Part shown: in pieces, positions 57,190-64,000 of the stretch
How positions within the stretch are numbered: position 1 is the first letter of the stretch
Layout: every line of letters starts with the position of its first letter
Origin: Allobosea sp.
Lineage (GTDB): Bacteria; Pseudomonadota; Alphaproteobacteria; Rhizobiales; Beijerinckiaceae
Length of the DNA stretch: 64,000 nucleotides
Direction of reading: 5' to 3'
Assembly (NCBI GenBank): GCA_024231975.1
Contig: JAAEQB010000007.1
Location: 1 to 64,000 of the forward strand
Notes under the pieces: generated by a model
Told to the model about the DNA's origin: nothing
Seen by the model: only the letters and a program-made list of their open reading frames with translations
The model's database searches: none
Made by a program: the position numbers and the translations under genes

Positions 57190-58098
57190 ATGCTGCCGGA
57201 TGAGATGGTCAAGCGCTTCAGGGTCACGGACGGCGATGACTTCAAGCTGAAGCGCTTCGACCCTGGCGAGACCTGCGGTCTTGCTCTCGACAAGAACGGT
57301 GCGAGCGACCTGTTGCAGACCGGCGTCAGGCGCCTGCGCGATCTGCAGGAGCGGCTCTTCGCGGAGAAGCGCTGGTCGGTGCTGATCGTGCTGCAGGCGA
57401 TCGACACCGCCGGCAAGGACGGGACGATCGAGCACGTCATGTCCGGCGTCAATCCGCAGGGCTGCGAGGTCACCTCCTTCAAGGCGCCGAGTTCGCTGGA
57501 GCTGCGCCACGACTTCCTCTGGCGCACCACCTGCGCGCTGCCGGAACGCGGCGAGATCGGCATCTTCAACCGCTCCTATTACGAGGAGGTGCTGGTCGTG
57601 CGCGTGCATGAGGAGCTGCTGCGCAAGCAGGGCCTGCCGCCGAAGTTGATCGGCAAGCATGTCTGGCGCGATCGCTTCGAGAGCATCCGCGATTTCGAGA
57701 AGCATCTGGCCCGCAACGGCACCGTCGTCCTGAAGTTCTTCCTCAACCTGTCGAAGGACGAGCAACGCCGGCGCTTCCTGTCGCGGATCGACGAGCTCGA
57801 CAAGAACTGGAAGTTCGAGCCGGCCGACCTCGCCGAACGCAAGCATTGGGACGACTATCAGGTGGCCTATCAGGACGCGATCGCCGAGACCGCGACCAAG
57901 CACGCGCCCTGGCATGTCGTTCCGGCCGATAACAAGTGGTTCACCCGGCTGATCGTCGCGGCGACGATCGTCGACCGCCTCGAGAGGCTCGATCCGCAGT
58001 TTCCCGTGGTCGACGACGAGGCCCGCAAGGTGATGGCCAAGGCGCGCAAGGAGCTGCTGGCCGAGGATGGCGGGCGCAAGCGCAAAGGCGGAAACTAG
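57190..58098 (+). CDS. Polyphosphate kinase 2 (PPK2) family protein
   Basis: 302 residues from ATG 57190 (GAGAGG nine bases upstream; ATG 57181 sits directly against that site). PPK2 transfers phosphate between polyphosphate and nucleotides. Visible motifs are Walker A IVLQAIDTAGKDGTIEHV (about 66-83), the lid region FKAPSSLELRHDFLWRTTCALPERGEIGIFNRSYYEEVLVVRVH with Walker B-like FNRSYYEEV, and KNWKFEPADLAERKHWDDY. The length fits the short one-domain PPK2. It converges with the TetR gene, the two stops abutting. Confidence 0.92.
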   Translation: MLPDEMVKRFRVTDGDDFKLKRFDPGETCGLALDKNGASDLLQTGVRRLRDLQERLFAEKRWSVLIVLQAIDTAGKDGTIEHVMSGVNPQGCEVTSFKAPSSLELRHDFLWRTTCALPERGEIGIFNRSYYEEVLVVRVHEELLRKQGLPPKLIGKHVWRDRFESIRDFEKHLARNGTVVLKFFLNLSKDEQRRRFLSRIDELDKNWKFEPADLAERKHWDDYQVAYQDAIAETATKHAPWHVVPADNKWFTRLIVAATIVDRLERLDPQFPVVDDEARKVMAKARKELLAEDGGRKRKGGN

Positions 58099-58770
58099 TC
58101 AGCCGTCGCTGCGGACATAGCGCCAGAGCACGTCGGCGATCTCAGCCCGCTGGCGAGCCTTCGCCTCAGGCGAGGACATGTCCCAGCGGAATTGCGCCTC
58201 GAAGGTATGGCGGTTCGCCACCGAGAAGATCGAGAGGGCGTTCAGCGTGGCATGGAGCGCGTGCGCATCGATCTCCGGCCGGACCGCGCCGAGGTCCTTG
58301 CCCTTGGTGAGCACGCGCTCGATCTGGCCGATGATCGGCCGCGTCATCTGCTGGAGCGTCTCGCTGCTGGCGACATGCCGGGCGCGATGGATGTTCTCGA
58401 TCGCGACGAGGCGGACGAATTCCGGATTGGCCTGGTGGAAGTCGAAGGTGAATTCGGCGAGCCGGCGGATCGCCGCCTCGGGCTCCAGCGTTTCAAGATG
58501 CAGGCTCTCCTCGGCCTGGCGCATTCTGCCATAGGCCATCTCCAGCACGGCGACGAAGAGCTCTTCCTTCGAGTTGAAGTAATAGAAGATCAGCCGTTTG
58601 GTGATCCCAGCCCGCGCGGCCATGGCGTCGGCATTGGCGCCGAGCAGCCCGTTCTCGGCGAACTCCTCGAAGGCGATCTGCAGGATCTCGGCCTTCGTCT
58701 TCTCGCGATCCCGGCGGCGGACCTTGGCCGGTTCGCTGCTTGCCGGCTTGCGCGTGGTCACTGCCTTCAT
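58099..58770 (-). CDS. TetR-family regulator of the Gfo/Idh gene
   Basis: 223 residues with a basic N-terminal leader and a TetR helix-turn-helix: REKTKAEILQIAFEEFAENGLLGANADAMAARAGITKRLIFYYFNSKEELFVAVL (about 21-76). The C-terminal domain (ESLHLETLEPEAAIRRLAEFTFDFHQANPEFVRLVAIENIHRARHV) is of the common TetR_C type found with hydrocarbon or xenobiotic genes. It is divergent from a Gfo/Idh oxidoreductase gene, and a doubled operator lies between them. Confidence 0.9.
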   Translation of the reverse strand: MKAVTTRKPASSEPAKVRRRDREKTKAEILQIAFEEFAENGLLGANADAMAARAGITKRLIFYYFNSKEELFVAVLEMAYGRMRQAEESLHLETLEPEAAIRRLAEFTFDFHQANPEFVRLVAIENIHRARHVASSETLQQMTRPIIGQIERVLTKGKDLGAVRPEIDAHALHATLNALSIFSVANRHTFEAQFRWDMSSPEAKARQRAEIADVLWRYVRSDG

Positions 58771-58832
58771 CCTGCGATCCCGATTGCCCGTTCCGATGGA
58801 GAGCCTTGCTCGATTAGCGCATCCTACGGCGC

Positions 58833-58887
58833 TTGACAGTAATTATCCATCAGGTTAATTGAAGCGTAATTATCCCACGAGTTAATT
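58833..58887. promoter_or_regulatory. Promoter and doubled TetR operator before the Gfo/Idh gene
   Basis: TTGACA (58833-58838) is a good -35; a -10 near 58856-58861 (TAATTG) is weak. Two 20-bp sites, 58841-58860 and 58868-58887, share AATTATCC-N4-NGTTAATT, each half-palindromic, 27 bases apart. The first covers the promoter, so repressor binding would block RNA polymerase. Confidence 0.75.
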
Positions 58888-58926
58888 GTGGGTGGAAGCA
58901 GGGCGGTCATAGGGAGCCGTGGGAGC

Positions 58927-59994
58927 ATGAAGACCATCGCAATCGGCGTGATCGGCGCGGGGCTGATCGGGCGCAAGCACCTCGCCAAGATCGCCGCGCA
59001 TCCCGACTTCGCGCTGGCGGGGATCGCCGACGTCAATGCCGAGCAGGTCGCGGCCCAGAACCCCGATGCGCGGGTCTTCGCCGATTATCGCGCAATGCTC
59101 GACGAGGCCCGGCCGGAGGCTGTCATCATCGCCTCTCCCAACCAGCTCCATGCCGAGAACGGCATCGAATGCGCCCGCCGCGGCATCCATATCCTGATCG
59201 AGAAGCCGGTCACCGACACGCTGGCGACGGCCACTGCGCTGATCGAGGCGACAAAGGCCGCCGGCATCCGCTCACTGGTCGGTCATCATCGCCGCCACCA
59301 TCGCCAGGTCGCGACCTTGCGCTCCTTGCTGGGCGAGGGCCGGATCGGCGATCTCGTCGGTGTCTCCGCGATCTGGGCGGTGCACAAGCCGGAAGCCTAT
59401 TTCAGCGCGGCGCCCTGGCGGACGCAGGCCGGCGGCGGGCCGGTGCTGATCAACCTGATCCATGAGATCGACTTCCTGCGCTTTTCGGTCGGCGAGATCG
59501 TCGCGGTCGGCGCGGTCCTCTCCAACCGGCGGCGCGGCTTTGCCGTCGAGGACACGGCCGGCGTGCTGATCGAGTTCGAAAACGGGGCGATCGGCACGGT
59601 CTTCGTCAGCGACAGCGCCGTCTCGCCCTGGACGACCGAACAGGGCGTCGGCGAGTCCCCGGAGTTCCCGTTCAGCGGCGAGAGCAGCTACCGCTTCATG
59701 GGCAGCCGCGGCGCGCTGGAATTCCCGAATCTGGTGCAATGGACGCAAGCCGGTGAGGCTCCGAGCTGGAACCTGCCGATCCAGGCGCAGCGGATCCATG
59801 CGCCGACGCTCGATCCCTATATCGCCCAGCTCGACCATTTCCGCGACCTGGTCCGCGGCGAGGCGGCCTCGCTGCAGCCGGTCGAGGACGGGGCACGTAC
59901 GCTGATCGCGACGCTCGCCGTGGCCGAGGCTGCCGCGGGCGGCCAGCGGATCGACCTGCGCGAGCGCTACGCGACGCTGCTTCCGCCGGCGTAG
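58927..59994 (+). CDS. Gfo/Idh/MocA-family oxidoreductase
   Basis: 355 residues from ATG 58927 (GGGAGC directly before it; an outer start at 58888 lacks support). N-terminal Rossmann fold AIGVIGAGLIGRKHLAKIAAHPDF (4-27), the EKP motif in HILIEKPVTDTLATA (about 95-109), and the C-terminal alpha/beta domain with GGGPVLINLIHEIDFLRFSVGEI (about 174-196), where the H is a likely catalytic residue. It should oxidise a sugar, inositol or related polyol with NAD(P). Expression is set by the neighbouring TetR protein. Confidence 0.9.
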   Translation: MKTIAIGVIGAGLIGRKHLAKIAAHPDFALAGIADVNAEQVAAQNPDARVFADYRAMLDEARPEAVIIASPNQLHAENGIECARRGIHILIEKPVTDTLATATALIEATKAAGIRSLVGHHRRHHRQVATLRSLLGEGRIGDLVGVSAIWAVHKPEAYFSAAPWRTQAGGGPVLINLIHEIDFLRFSVGEIVAVGAVLSNRRRGFAVEDTAGVLIEFENGAIGTVFVSDSAVSPWTTEQGVGESPEFPFSGESSYRFMGSRGALEFPNLVQWTQAGEAPSWNLPIQAQRIHAPTLDPYIAQLDHFRDLVRGEAASLQPVEDGARTLIATLAVAEAAAGGQRIDLRERYATLLPPA

Positions 59995-60024
59995 GGCGTC
60001 CGCCTGCCATCGCCGCCAAGGAGA

Positions 60025-60450
60025 CTAGCGGTCCCCAGGGCTCCCGGTCACGAAGCGGCCGCGGGCGATGGTGTCCCTCGCGGTCGCCAGGGCCGAGAGG
60101 GCGATGCCGATCGTCCGTTCGCTGCCTTGCTGCAAGCCGTCCTTGCTGAGGAGCAGGCCGAGTACCGCCTGCATCGGCAGGCCGGGGCTCGGCTTGCGCC
60201 GGCCCAGCCATTGCTCGGCCATGGCGAGCTGGATCTGCTCGGCCAGCAGCTCGGCTGCCTTGACCCTCTCCCGCAACAACTGCCGCTCCTCGGGAAAGCC
60301 ATCTCTCGGTGGCTTGAGGACACGGCGGATCTCGCGCAGCGGCAGGACCGTCGCGGCCCGCCATTCGCTTGTCTGCCGGTTGTGCTCCGCGACATCCTCC
60401 GCTGAAAGCGGCTGCCGGAGGATCAGGTCGGCATAGGTTGCGACCAGCAT
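60025..60450 (-). CDS. TIGR02444/DUF2390-like protein, N-terminally truncated
   Basis: 141 residues. QPLSAEDVAEHNRQTSEWRAATVLPLREIRRVLKPPRDGFPEERQLLRERVKAAELLAEQIQLAMAEQWL follows the TIGR02444 plan (xxLRxLRRxLK, then a long ELxAERxQL helix). The first about 25-35 residues of that family (an LYxxPGVxxACLxLQDxxGxDVN region) are missing; upstream in-frame codons read only HRDGQALMLV-like remnants up to a stop at 60493-60495. Its ATG overlaps the stop of the RpiR gene by one base (TGATG), so it is translationally coupled. It may be a shortened gene or a remnant. Function unknown. Confidence 0.5.
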   Translation of the reverse strand: MLVATYADLILRQPLSAEDVAEHNRQTSEWRAATVLPLREIRRVLKPPRDGFPEERQLLRERVKAAELLAEQIQLAMAEQWLGRRKPSPGLPMQAVLGLLLSKDGLQQGSERTIGIALSALATARDTIARGRFVTGSPGDR

Positions 60451-61379
60451 CAGAGCCTGTCCGTCTCGATGCCCAGCTCCGTGATGAGCATTTCACGCGC
60501 GGCCAGAGCCTCGATCGCCCTGCTGCCGAGCTTGCGGGCGACGAGATTGAGCAGGCCTTCGCAGAATACGATGTAGGCGCCCATGCTGTTGCTGAAGAAG
60601 CTGCTCGCATGAGGGACCAGAAATGCGTGCCGAGCCGGGGTGACGAGTGGGGACGATCGGGTGTCGGTCACCGCCACGACCACGATCCCTCTGCGAGCTG
60701 CGACCGATGCGACATCCGCGACATTGCGCGTATAGGGCGCGCAGCTCGCGACGACGAGCACGTCTCCTCCGGAAAGCTGAGCAAGCCCCTCGGCTTCCCC
60801 GAGGCGCGGCGCATCCAGCAGCGCAACATCGCTTCGGATCATCGACAGACCATAGGTCAGAAAGCTCGCGAAGGCGTGAAACTGCCTGACCCCGTGGACG
60901 CGCACGCGCTTCGCATCGGCGAGCAGGGCCGTAGTCTCCCGTAGCGAGGCGCCGTCCAGCTGCGACAGAAACCCGTCGATATTGAGCTTCGATTCGTTGG
61001 CCAGCCGCTCGACGACCAGCATCTCGGCATCGGCGTCCTGATTGACCGCCATCAGCCTGCCGGCCTGGCGGCTGTAGAAATAGCGCTCGTCGTCGGCAAT
61101 GGTTTCCCGGAAAACGTCCTGGAAATCGCCGAAGCCGGCATAGCCCAGCTTCTGCGCCAGGCGTGTCAGGGTCGATGCGTTGATGCCGAGCCCCGCTGCG
61201 AGCTCCGAAATCGTGCGGACTGCGGCTTGTTCGGGGGCGTCGACGAGCCGGGACAGCACGTCGAGCGCCTTGCCTCCGAGCGAGAGCTGCGCCGTTCCCC
61301 TGCGTATCTCGACGGTCAGCGCGCGGAGCGCCTCAAGGGTCCGCGGCGGCGAAATCGTCGATGGGCCGGCTGCCGGCAT
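60450..61379 (-). CDS. RpiR/MurR-family transcriptional regulator
   Basis: 309 residues. The N-terminal HTH_6 domain (RTISELAAGLGINASTLTRLAQKLGYAGFGDFQDVFRE, about 55-92) is followed by a SIS sugar-binding domain (RVHGVRQFHAFASFLTYGLSMIRSDVALLDAPR, GDVLVVASCAPYTRNVADVASVAARRGIVVVAVTD). It probably senses a sugar phosphate or amino sugar. Its start lies 47 bases inside the end of the C45 gene, so the two are closely linked; it is the likely local regulator of the ABC/C45 operon. Confidence 0.9.
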   Translation of the reverse strand: MPAAGPSTISPPRTLEALRALTVEIRRGTAQLSLGGKALDVLSRLVDAPEQAAVRTISELAAGLGINASTLTRLAQKLGYAGFGDFQDVFRETIADDERYFYSRQAGRLMAVNQDADAEMLVVERLANESKLNIDGFLSQLDGASLRETTALLADAKRVRVHGVRQFHAFASFLTYGLSMIRSDVALLDAPRLGEAEGLAQLSGGDVLVVASCAPYTRNVADVASVAARRGIVVVAVTDTRSSPLVTPARHAFLVPHASSFFSNSMGAYIVFCEGLLNLVARKLGSRAIEALAAREMLITELGIETDRL

Positions 61380-62436
61380 CGGACTTCCTGGTCGGGTCGG
61401 AGGGACTGCAGCGGAAACGAAAACGCGGTTTCCTATCCGATCCGTCGTAGACGGTGCAATCCACCTCGTCCGCGCCGATCTCGAAAATCGCCGTTGCCAG
61501 AGTATTCTCGTTGTCTGGATCGTCCGGCTGGGTGCGGAAGATCGGCAAGGCCTTGCGGTGGGTATCCGCCAGAACCACGACTGGATCGGGGGCGCCGGGG
61601 CCAGCGGCGGCGATCAGCTCGTTGCATCGCTCCTGGCGCGACTTCGACGAGCCGGTGACGATCTGCGCCTCCTGCATCGTCCGAGCATGAATCAGGTGGT
61701 TGGCATGCGCCGATGGGCGCGAGACCGGTGTTGCGGATACGGCGCGGTGGGTGAACTCCACACTCAAGATCGTGGGCTCCCCGGCGCGCGCCAGCGTCAG
61801 ATGGAAGGCGCTTGCGCGGGGCAAGGTTTCGAGGAGCTCGATCGCTTCGGCGAGCGTTCCGCAATCCAGGAGCGCGCGGGTGATGAGCATGCGCGGCAAG
61901 CCGGGGCCGCTGTCGCGGGAACGGATGTTGTTCACCGTGATGACCAGGCCGGCATCGTTGACCGCGAAGGTGTGGCCGGGGATCGAAGCCGGGTAGACGA
62001 ATGCGGTGTAGCCGCGCCCATGGTCGGGCTTCACGCTGGCCAGCGCGCAGCCTGGGCGCAAGCCCGGATCGCCGTCCTCGTTATGAGCAATGACCGGGGT
62101 TGCGCCCGGCAGTTGCACCGTGGTGCAGCCATCCGGGCTCATCGCCCAGACATCCCCCCGGCAGTTCCAGGCGAAGAGCGCGTCGAAAGGAAGGCCGAGG
62201 CCATCGGCAAGGCCGTGCAATTCCTCGACATAGGAGGGAAAACGCGCCTCTGCGGCAGCGAGCGCGGCGCGTATCCCGGGGTCGTCGCGAAAGCCCGTCA
62301 CCAGTGCCCAGGCATGCGTCCGAACCAGATGACGGTGTACGACCGCTGCGCCATGGCGGCCGAGCGCACGGCCGATCTCGAACGGCGTCCCGCCGATGTC
62401 GATGCCGGCGAGCTGATCGGAACCGTCAATGGACAT
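61333..62436 (-). CDS. C45-family acyltransferase/peptidase (AAT-like, Ntn hydrolase)
   Basis: 367 residues. Family C45 proteins, such as acyl-CoA:6-aminopenicillanate acyltransferase, process themselves at a Gly-Cys bond. Here the bond lies at G103-C104 in SPDGCTTVQLPG, and the exposed Cys becomes the nucleophile. Other conserved segments are AWNCRGDVW (89-97), NEDGDPGLR, IPGHTFAVNDAGLVITVNNI and HANHLIHART. It should hydrolyse or transfer an acyl group on an amide such as an N-acyl amino acid or lactam. The start overlaps the ABC ATPase stop by 11 bases, so it is expressed with the uptake system. Confidence 0.88.
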   Translation of the reverse strand: MSIDGSDQLAGIDIGGTPFEIGRALGRHGAAVVHRHLVRTHAWALVTGFRDDPGIRAALAAAEARFPSYVEELHGLADGLGLPFDALFAWNCRGDVWAMSPDGCTTVQLPGATPVIAHNEDGDPGLRPGCALASVKPDHGRGYTAFVYPASIPGHTFAVNDAGLVITVNNIRSRDSGPGLPRMLITRALLDCGTLAEAIELLETLPRASAFHLTLARAGEPTILSVEFTHRAVSATPVSRPSAHANHLIHARTMQEAQIVTGSSKSRQERCNELIAAAGPGAPDPVVVLADTHRKALPIFRTQPDDPDNENTLATAIFEIGADEVDCTVYDGSDRKPRFRFRCSPSDPTRKSDAGSRPIDDFAAADP

Positions 62437-63154
62437 GCTGCAGGAACTCGCGGAGCCGGGGATTGGGCGTGGTCTCGAGAAGCGTCGACGGATCGCCGTC
62501 GACGGCGATCTTGCCGTTTTCCATGAAGATCAACCGTGTGCCGACTTTGCGCGCAAAGCCGATTTCATGGGTGACGACGATCATCGTCATGCCTTCCTCG
62601 GCCAGTGCCTGCATGACCTTGAGCACCTCCTGCCGCAACTCCGGGTCGAGTGCCGATGTCGGCTCGTCGAAGAGCATGAGCTTCGGCTTGACGGCAAGGG
62701 CACGCGCGATCGCAACCCGTTGCTGCTGGCCGCCCGAGAGTTCCGCGGGATAGTGATGCCCTCGTTCAGCCAGCCCGACCTTCGCCAGCAGGGCGCGCGC
62801 CTGCTCGGTGGCTTCGGCCTTGCCGATTCCACGCACGCGGCGGGGGCCGAAGGCGACATTCTCCAGCGCCGTCATCTGCGGGAAGAGGTTGAATTGCTGG
62901 AACACCATGCCGGCTTCCTGGCGGATCATGCGCGTTCGCGAGCGCCCTTCGCGAACGCTGATGCCGTCGACCACCAGGTCGCCTCCGTCGATCGCCTCGA
63001 GCGCGTTGATGCAACGCAGCAGCGTCGACTTTCCCGATCCGGACGGACCGATCAGGACGACGACCTCGCCTGCCTCGATGCCAAGGTCGACCTGATCGAG
63101 CACCCGAACCTGGCCGAAGGCCTTGGTGACACCCTTGAACTCGACGATGTTCAT
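62426..63154 (-). CDS. Polar amino-acid ABC transporter ATPase (HisP/GlnQ-type)
   Basis: 242 residues from ATG 63154. Walker A GPSGSGKS near residue 36, Q-loop FQQFNLFPQMT, signature LSGGQQQRVAIARAL, Walker B LMLFDEPTSALDPELRQEV, and the H-loop in VVTHEIGFARKV are all present. Size and the QQFNLFPHxT-like region are typical of the HisP/GlnQ class. It overlaps the permease by four bases and the C45 gene by 11. It powers uptake of an amino acid or derivative. Confidence 0.95.
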   Translation of the reverse strand: MNIVEFKGVTKAFGQVRVLDQVDLGIEAGEVVVLIGPSGSGKSTLLRCINALEAIDGGDLVVDGISVREGRSRTRMIRQEAGMVFQQFNLFPQMTALENVAFGPRRVRGIGKAEATEQARALLAKVGLAERGHHYPAELSGGQQQRVAIARALAVKPKLMLFDEPTSALDPELRQEVLKVMQALAEEGMTMIVVTHEIGFARKVGTRLIFMENGKIAVDGDPSTLLETTPNPRLREFLQHVH

Positions 63155-63807
63155 AGCATGCGCATCCTCTTCTCGGTGAAGCGCAGGGCAAAGGTCAGCA
63201 CGCCGGTCATGACGAGATAGAGGATCGCGACGGCGCACCAGATTTCGACGGCCCGGAAGTTCGATGCCATGATCTCCTGGCCCTGCCGGGTCAGTTCCCC
63301 GACGCCGATGACGATGAACAGGGAGGTGTCCTTGAGGCTGACGATGAACTGATTGCCGAGCGGCGGGATCATGCGCCGGAAGGCGATCGGGCCAATCACA
63401 TAGAGCAGCACCTTCCACATCGGCAGGCCGAGCGCCAGACCCGCCTCCTTCAGGCCCCTGCTGACGGACAGCAGGGTGCCCCGGACGATCTCAGCGATAT
63501 AGGCACCCGCATTGACGATGATCGCGGTGATCGCCGCGGCCAGCGGATTGATGCGGATGTCGGCGAGGAGCGGCAGGGCAAAATAGATGAACATCACCTG
63601 CACGACGATCGGCGTGCCGCGGATCGTCTCGATATAGAGGAAGGCCAGGGCGTTGAGCGCCCAGTTGCCGTAGGCGCGCATCAGACCGGCAATCGCACCG
63701 ATGACGACGCCTCCCACGAGCCCGGCCAGCGCGATGAGGATCGTCAGTCTGGCGCCGCCCAGGAGAGCGGGCATTGACTCGACGATCACCGACCAATCGA
63801 ATTGCAT
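63151..63807 (-). CDS. Polar amino-acid ABC transporter permease (GlnP/HisM type)
   Basis: 218 residues from ATG 63807; a longer frame from 63921 is not needed. Five transmembrane helices with the His/Glu/Gln/Arg permease signature: LGGARLTILIALAGLVGG at the start, YIETIRGTPIVVQVMFIYFALP (about 58-79) and the EAA loop VSRGLKEAGLALGLPMWKVLLYVIGPIAFRRMIPPL near 128-163. Only one permease gene is present, so it acts as a homodimer or a second permease lies beyond the edge. Confidence 0.94.
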   Translation of the reverse strand: MQFDWSVIVESMPALLGGARLTILIALAGLVGGVVIGAIAGLMRAYGNWALNALAFLYIETIRGTPIVVQVMFIYFALPLLADIRINPLAAAITAIIVNAGAYIAEIVRGTLLSVSRGLKEAGLALGLPMWKVLLYVIGPIAFRRMIPPLGNQFIVSLKDTSLFIVIGVGELTRQGQEIMASNFRAVEIWCAVAILYLVMTGVLTFALRFTEKRMRML

Positions 63808-63865
63808 GTTCCATCCCCTTTGGCAGGCGCGCCGACGGGATCGGCGCGCCACGACGGTCGATGCA

Positions 63866-64000
63866 TCAGAGCTTCGGCTCGGTTCCGAACCACTTTTTGT
63901 AGATGGCGGTGTAGGTGCCATCCTTCTTGAGCTTGGCCAGCGAGGCGTTCACCTTCGCAACGAGGTCGCTGCCCTTGGGAAATGCCATGCCGTATTGCTG
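63866..64000 (-). CDS. Amino-acid ABC transporter substrate-binding protein, C-terminal part
   Basis: The frame enters from the right edge and stops at 63866-63868. The 44 residues seen read QYGMAFPKGSDLVAKVNASLAKLKKDGTYTAIYKKWFGTEPKL in substance, the C-terminal end of family 3 binding proteins (L.KDG.Y..IY.KWFG). It is the first gene of the uptake operon, 58 bases upstream of the permease; most of it lies outside the window. Confidence 0.9.
   Translation of the reverse strand, partial: QQYGMAFPKGSDLVAKVNASLAKLKKDGTYTAIYKKWFGTEPKL

Overview
The window looks like chromosome of a GC-rich alphaproteobacterium, most likely a Hyphomicrobiales member of the Bosea/Methylobacterium type. The evidence is the Caulobacter-style flagellar hierarchy (a fliF-fliG-fliH-fliN-flbD operon, a SciP/DUF1153 gene and CtrA-like boxes), an alphaproteobacterial tRNA(CAT), and many GntR/TetR-controlled ABC transport and catabolic operons. 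I see no insertion sequence, CRISPR array, rRNA or replication origin.

Layout. 1-1485 (-): N-terminal part of an autotransporter adhesin that runs off the left edge. 1486-2334: a gene-poor, partly AT-richer gap. 2335-4313 (-): tRNA(CAT), a PmtA-like methyltransferase and mnmA. 4563-17368: flagellar region with fliK, flgD, sciP, fliF-G-H-N-flbD and flhA. It is interrupted at 12713-15017 by two paralogous Tat-signal proteins with extreme Tyr/Arg or Val/Arg tails that flank an MFS transporter. 17476-21655: a phage-like amidase, a regulator/exporter pair, a UPF0104-type membrane protein and a DUF305 protein. 21738-30928 (-): one long operon running VOC protein, dipeptide-type ABC transporter, cupin, aspartate dehydrogenase-like protein and a cobalamin-dependent protein. 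31166-40737: a GntR regulator, then reductase/SDR/carnitine-dehydrogenase-like/hydrolase/cyclophilin-like/NIPSNAP genes and an acetoin-dehydrogenase-like E1 alpha/E1 beta/E2 operon with a LuxR-type regulator. Related palindromes lie in three promoters of this catabolic block. 41167-46402: DUF3137, LemA, a secreted protein, a Ser/Thr kinase and a kinase-linked ECF sigma factor. 46462-48198: a TetR regulator with three identical-consensus operators, PspA and YiaAB. 48314-57113: an MFS-PlsC-AMP-ligase giant (Aas-like), two GNAT-like proteins, a ThiF/E1-like enzyme, a membrane protein and a nitroreductase-like protein, possibly an undescribed modification or biosynthetic cluster. 57190-64000: PPK2, a TetR regulator with a doubled operator, a Gfo/Idh oxidoreductase, and an amino-acid ABC transporter/C45 peptidase/RpiR operon ending in an apparently truncated small gene and cut by the right edge.

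How the parts work together. The flagellar genes read as a CtrA to FlbD cascade: CtrA-like boxes lie in the fliF and flhA promoters, each followed by a palindrome that also occurs upstream of fliK. That palindrome is a good candidate for the FlbD operator, giving repression of early genes and activation of a late gene. The 21.7-40.7 kb block looks like import plus degradation of an unidentified amino-acid, peptide or carnitine-like compound under GntR control.
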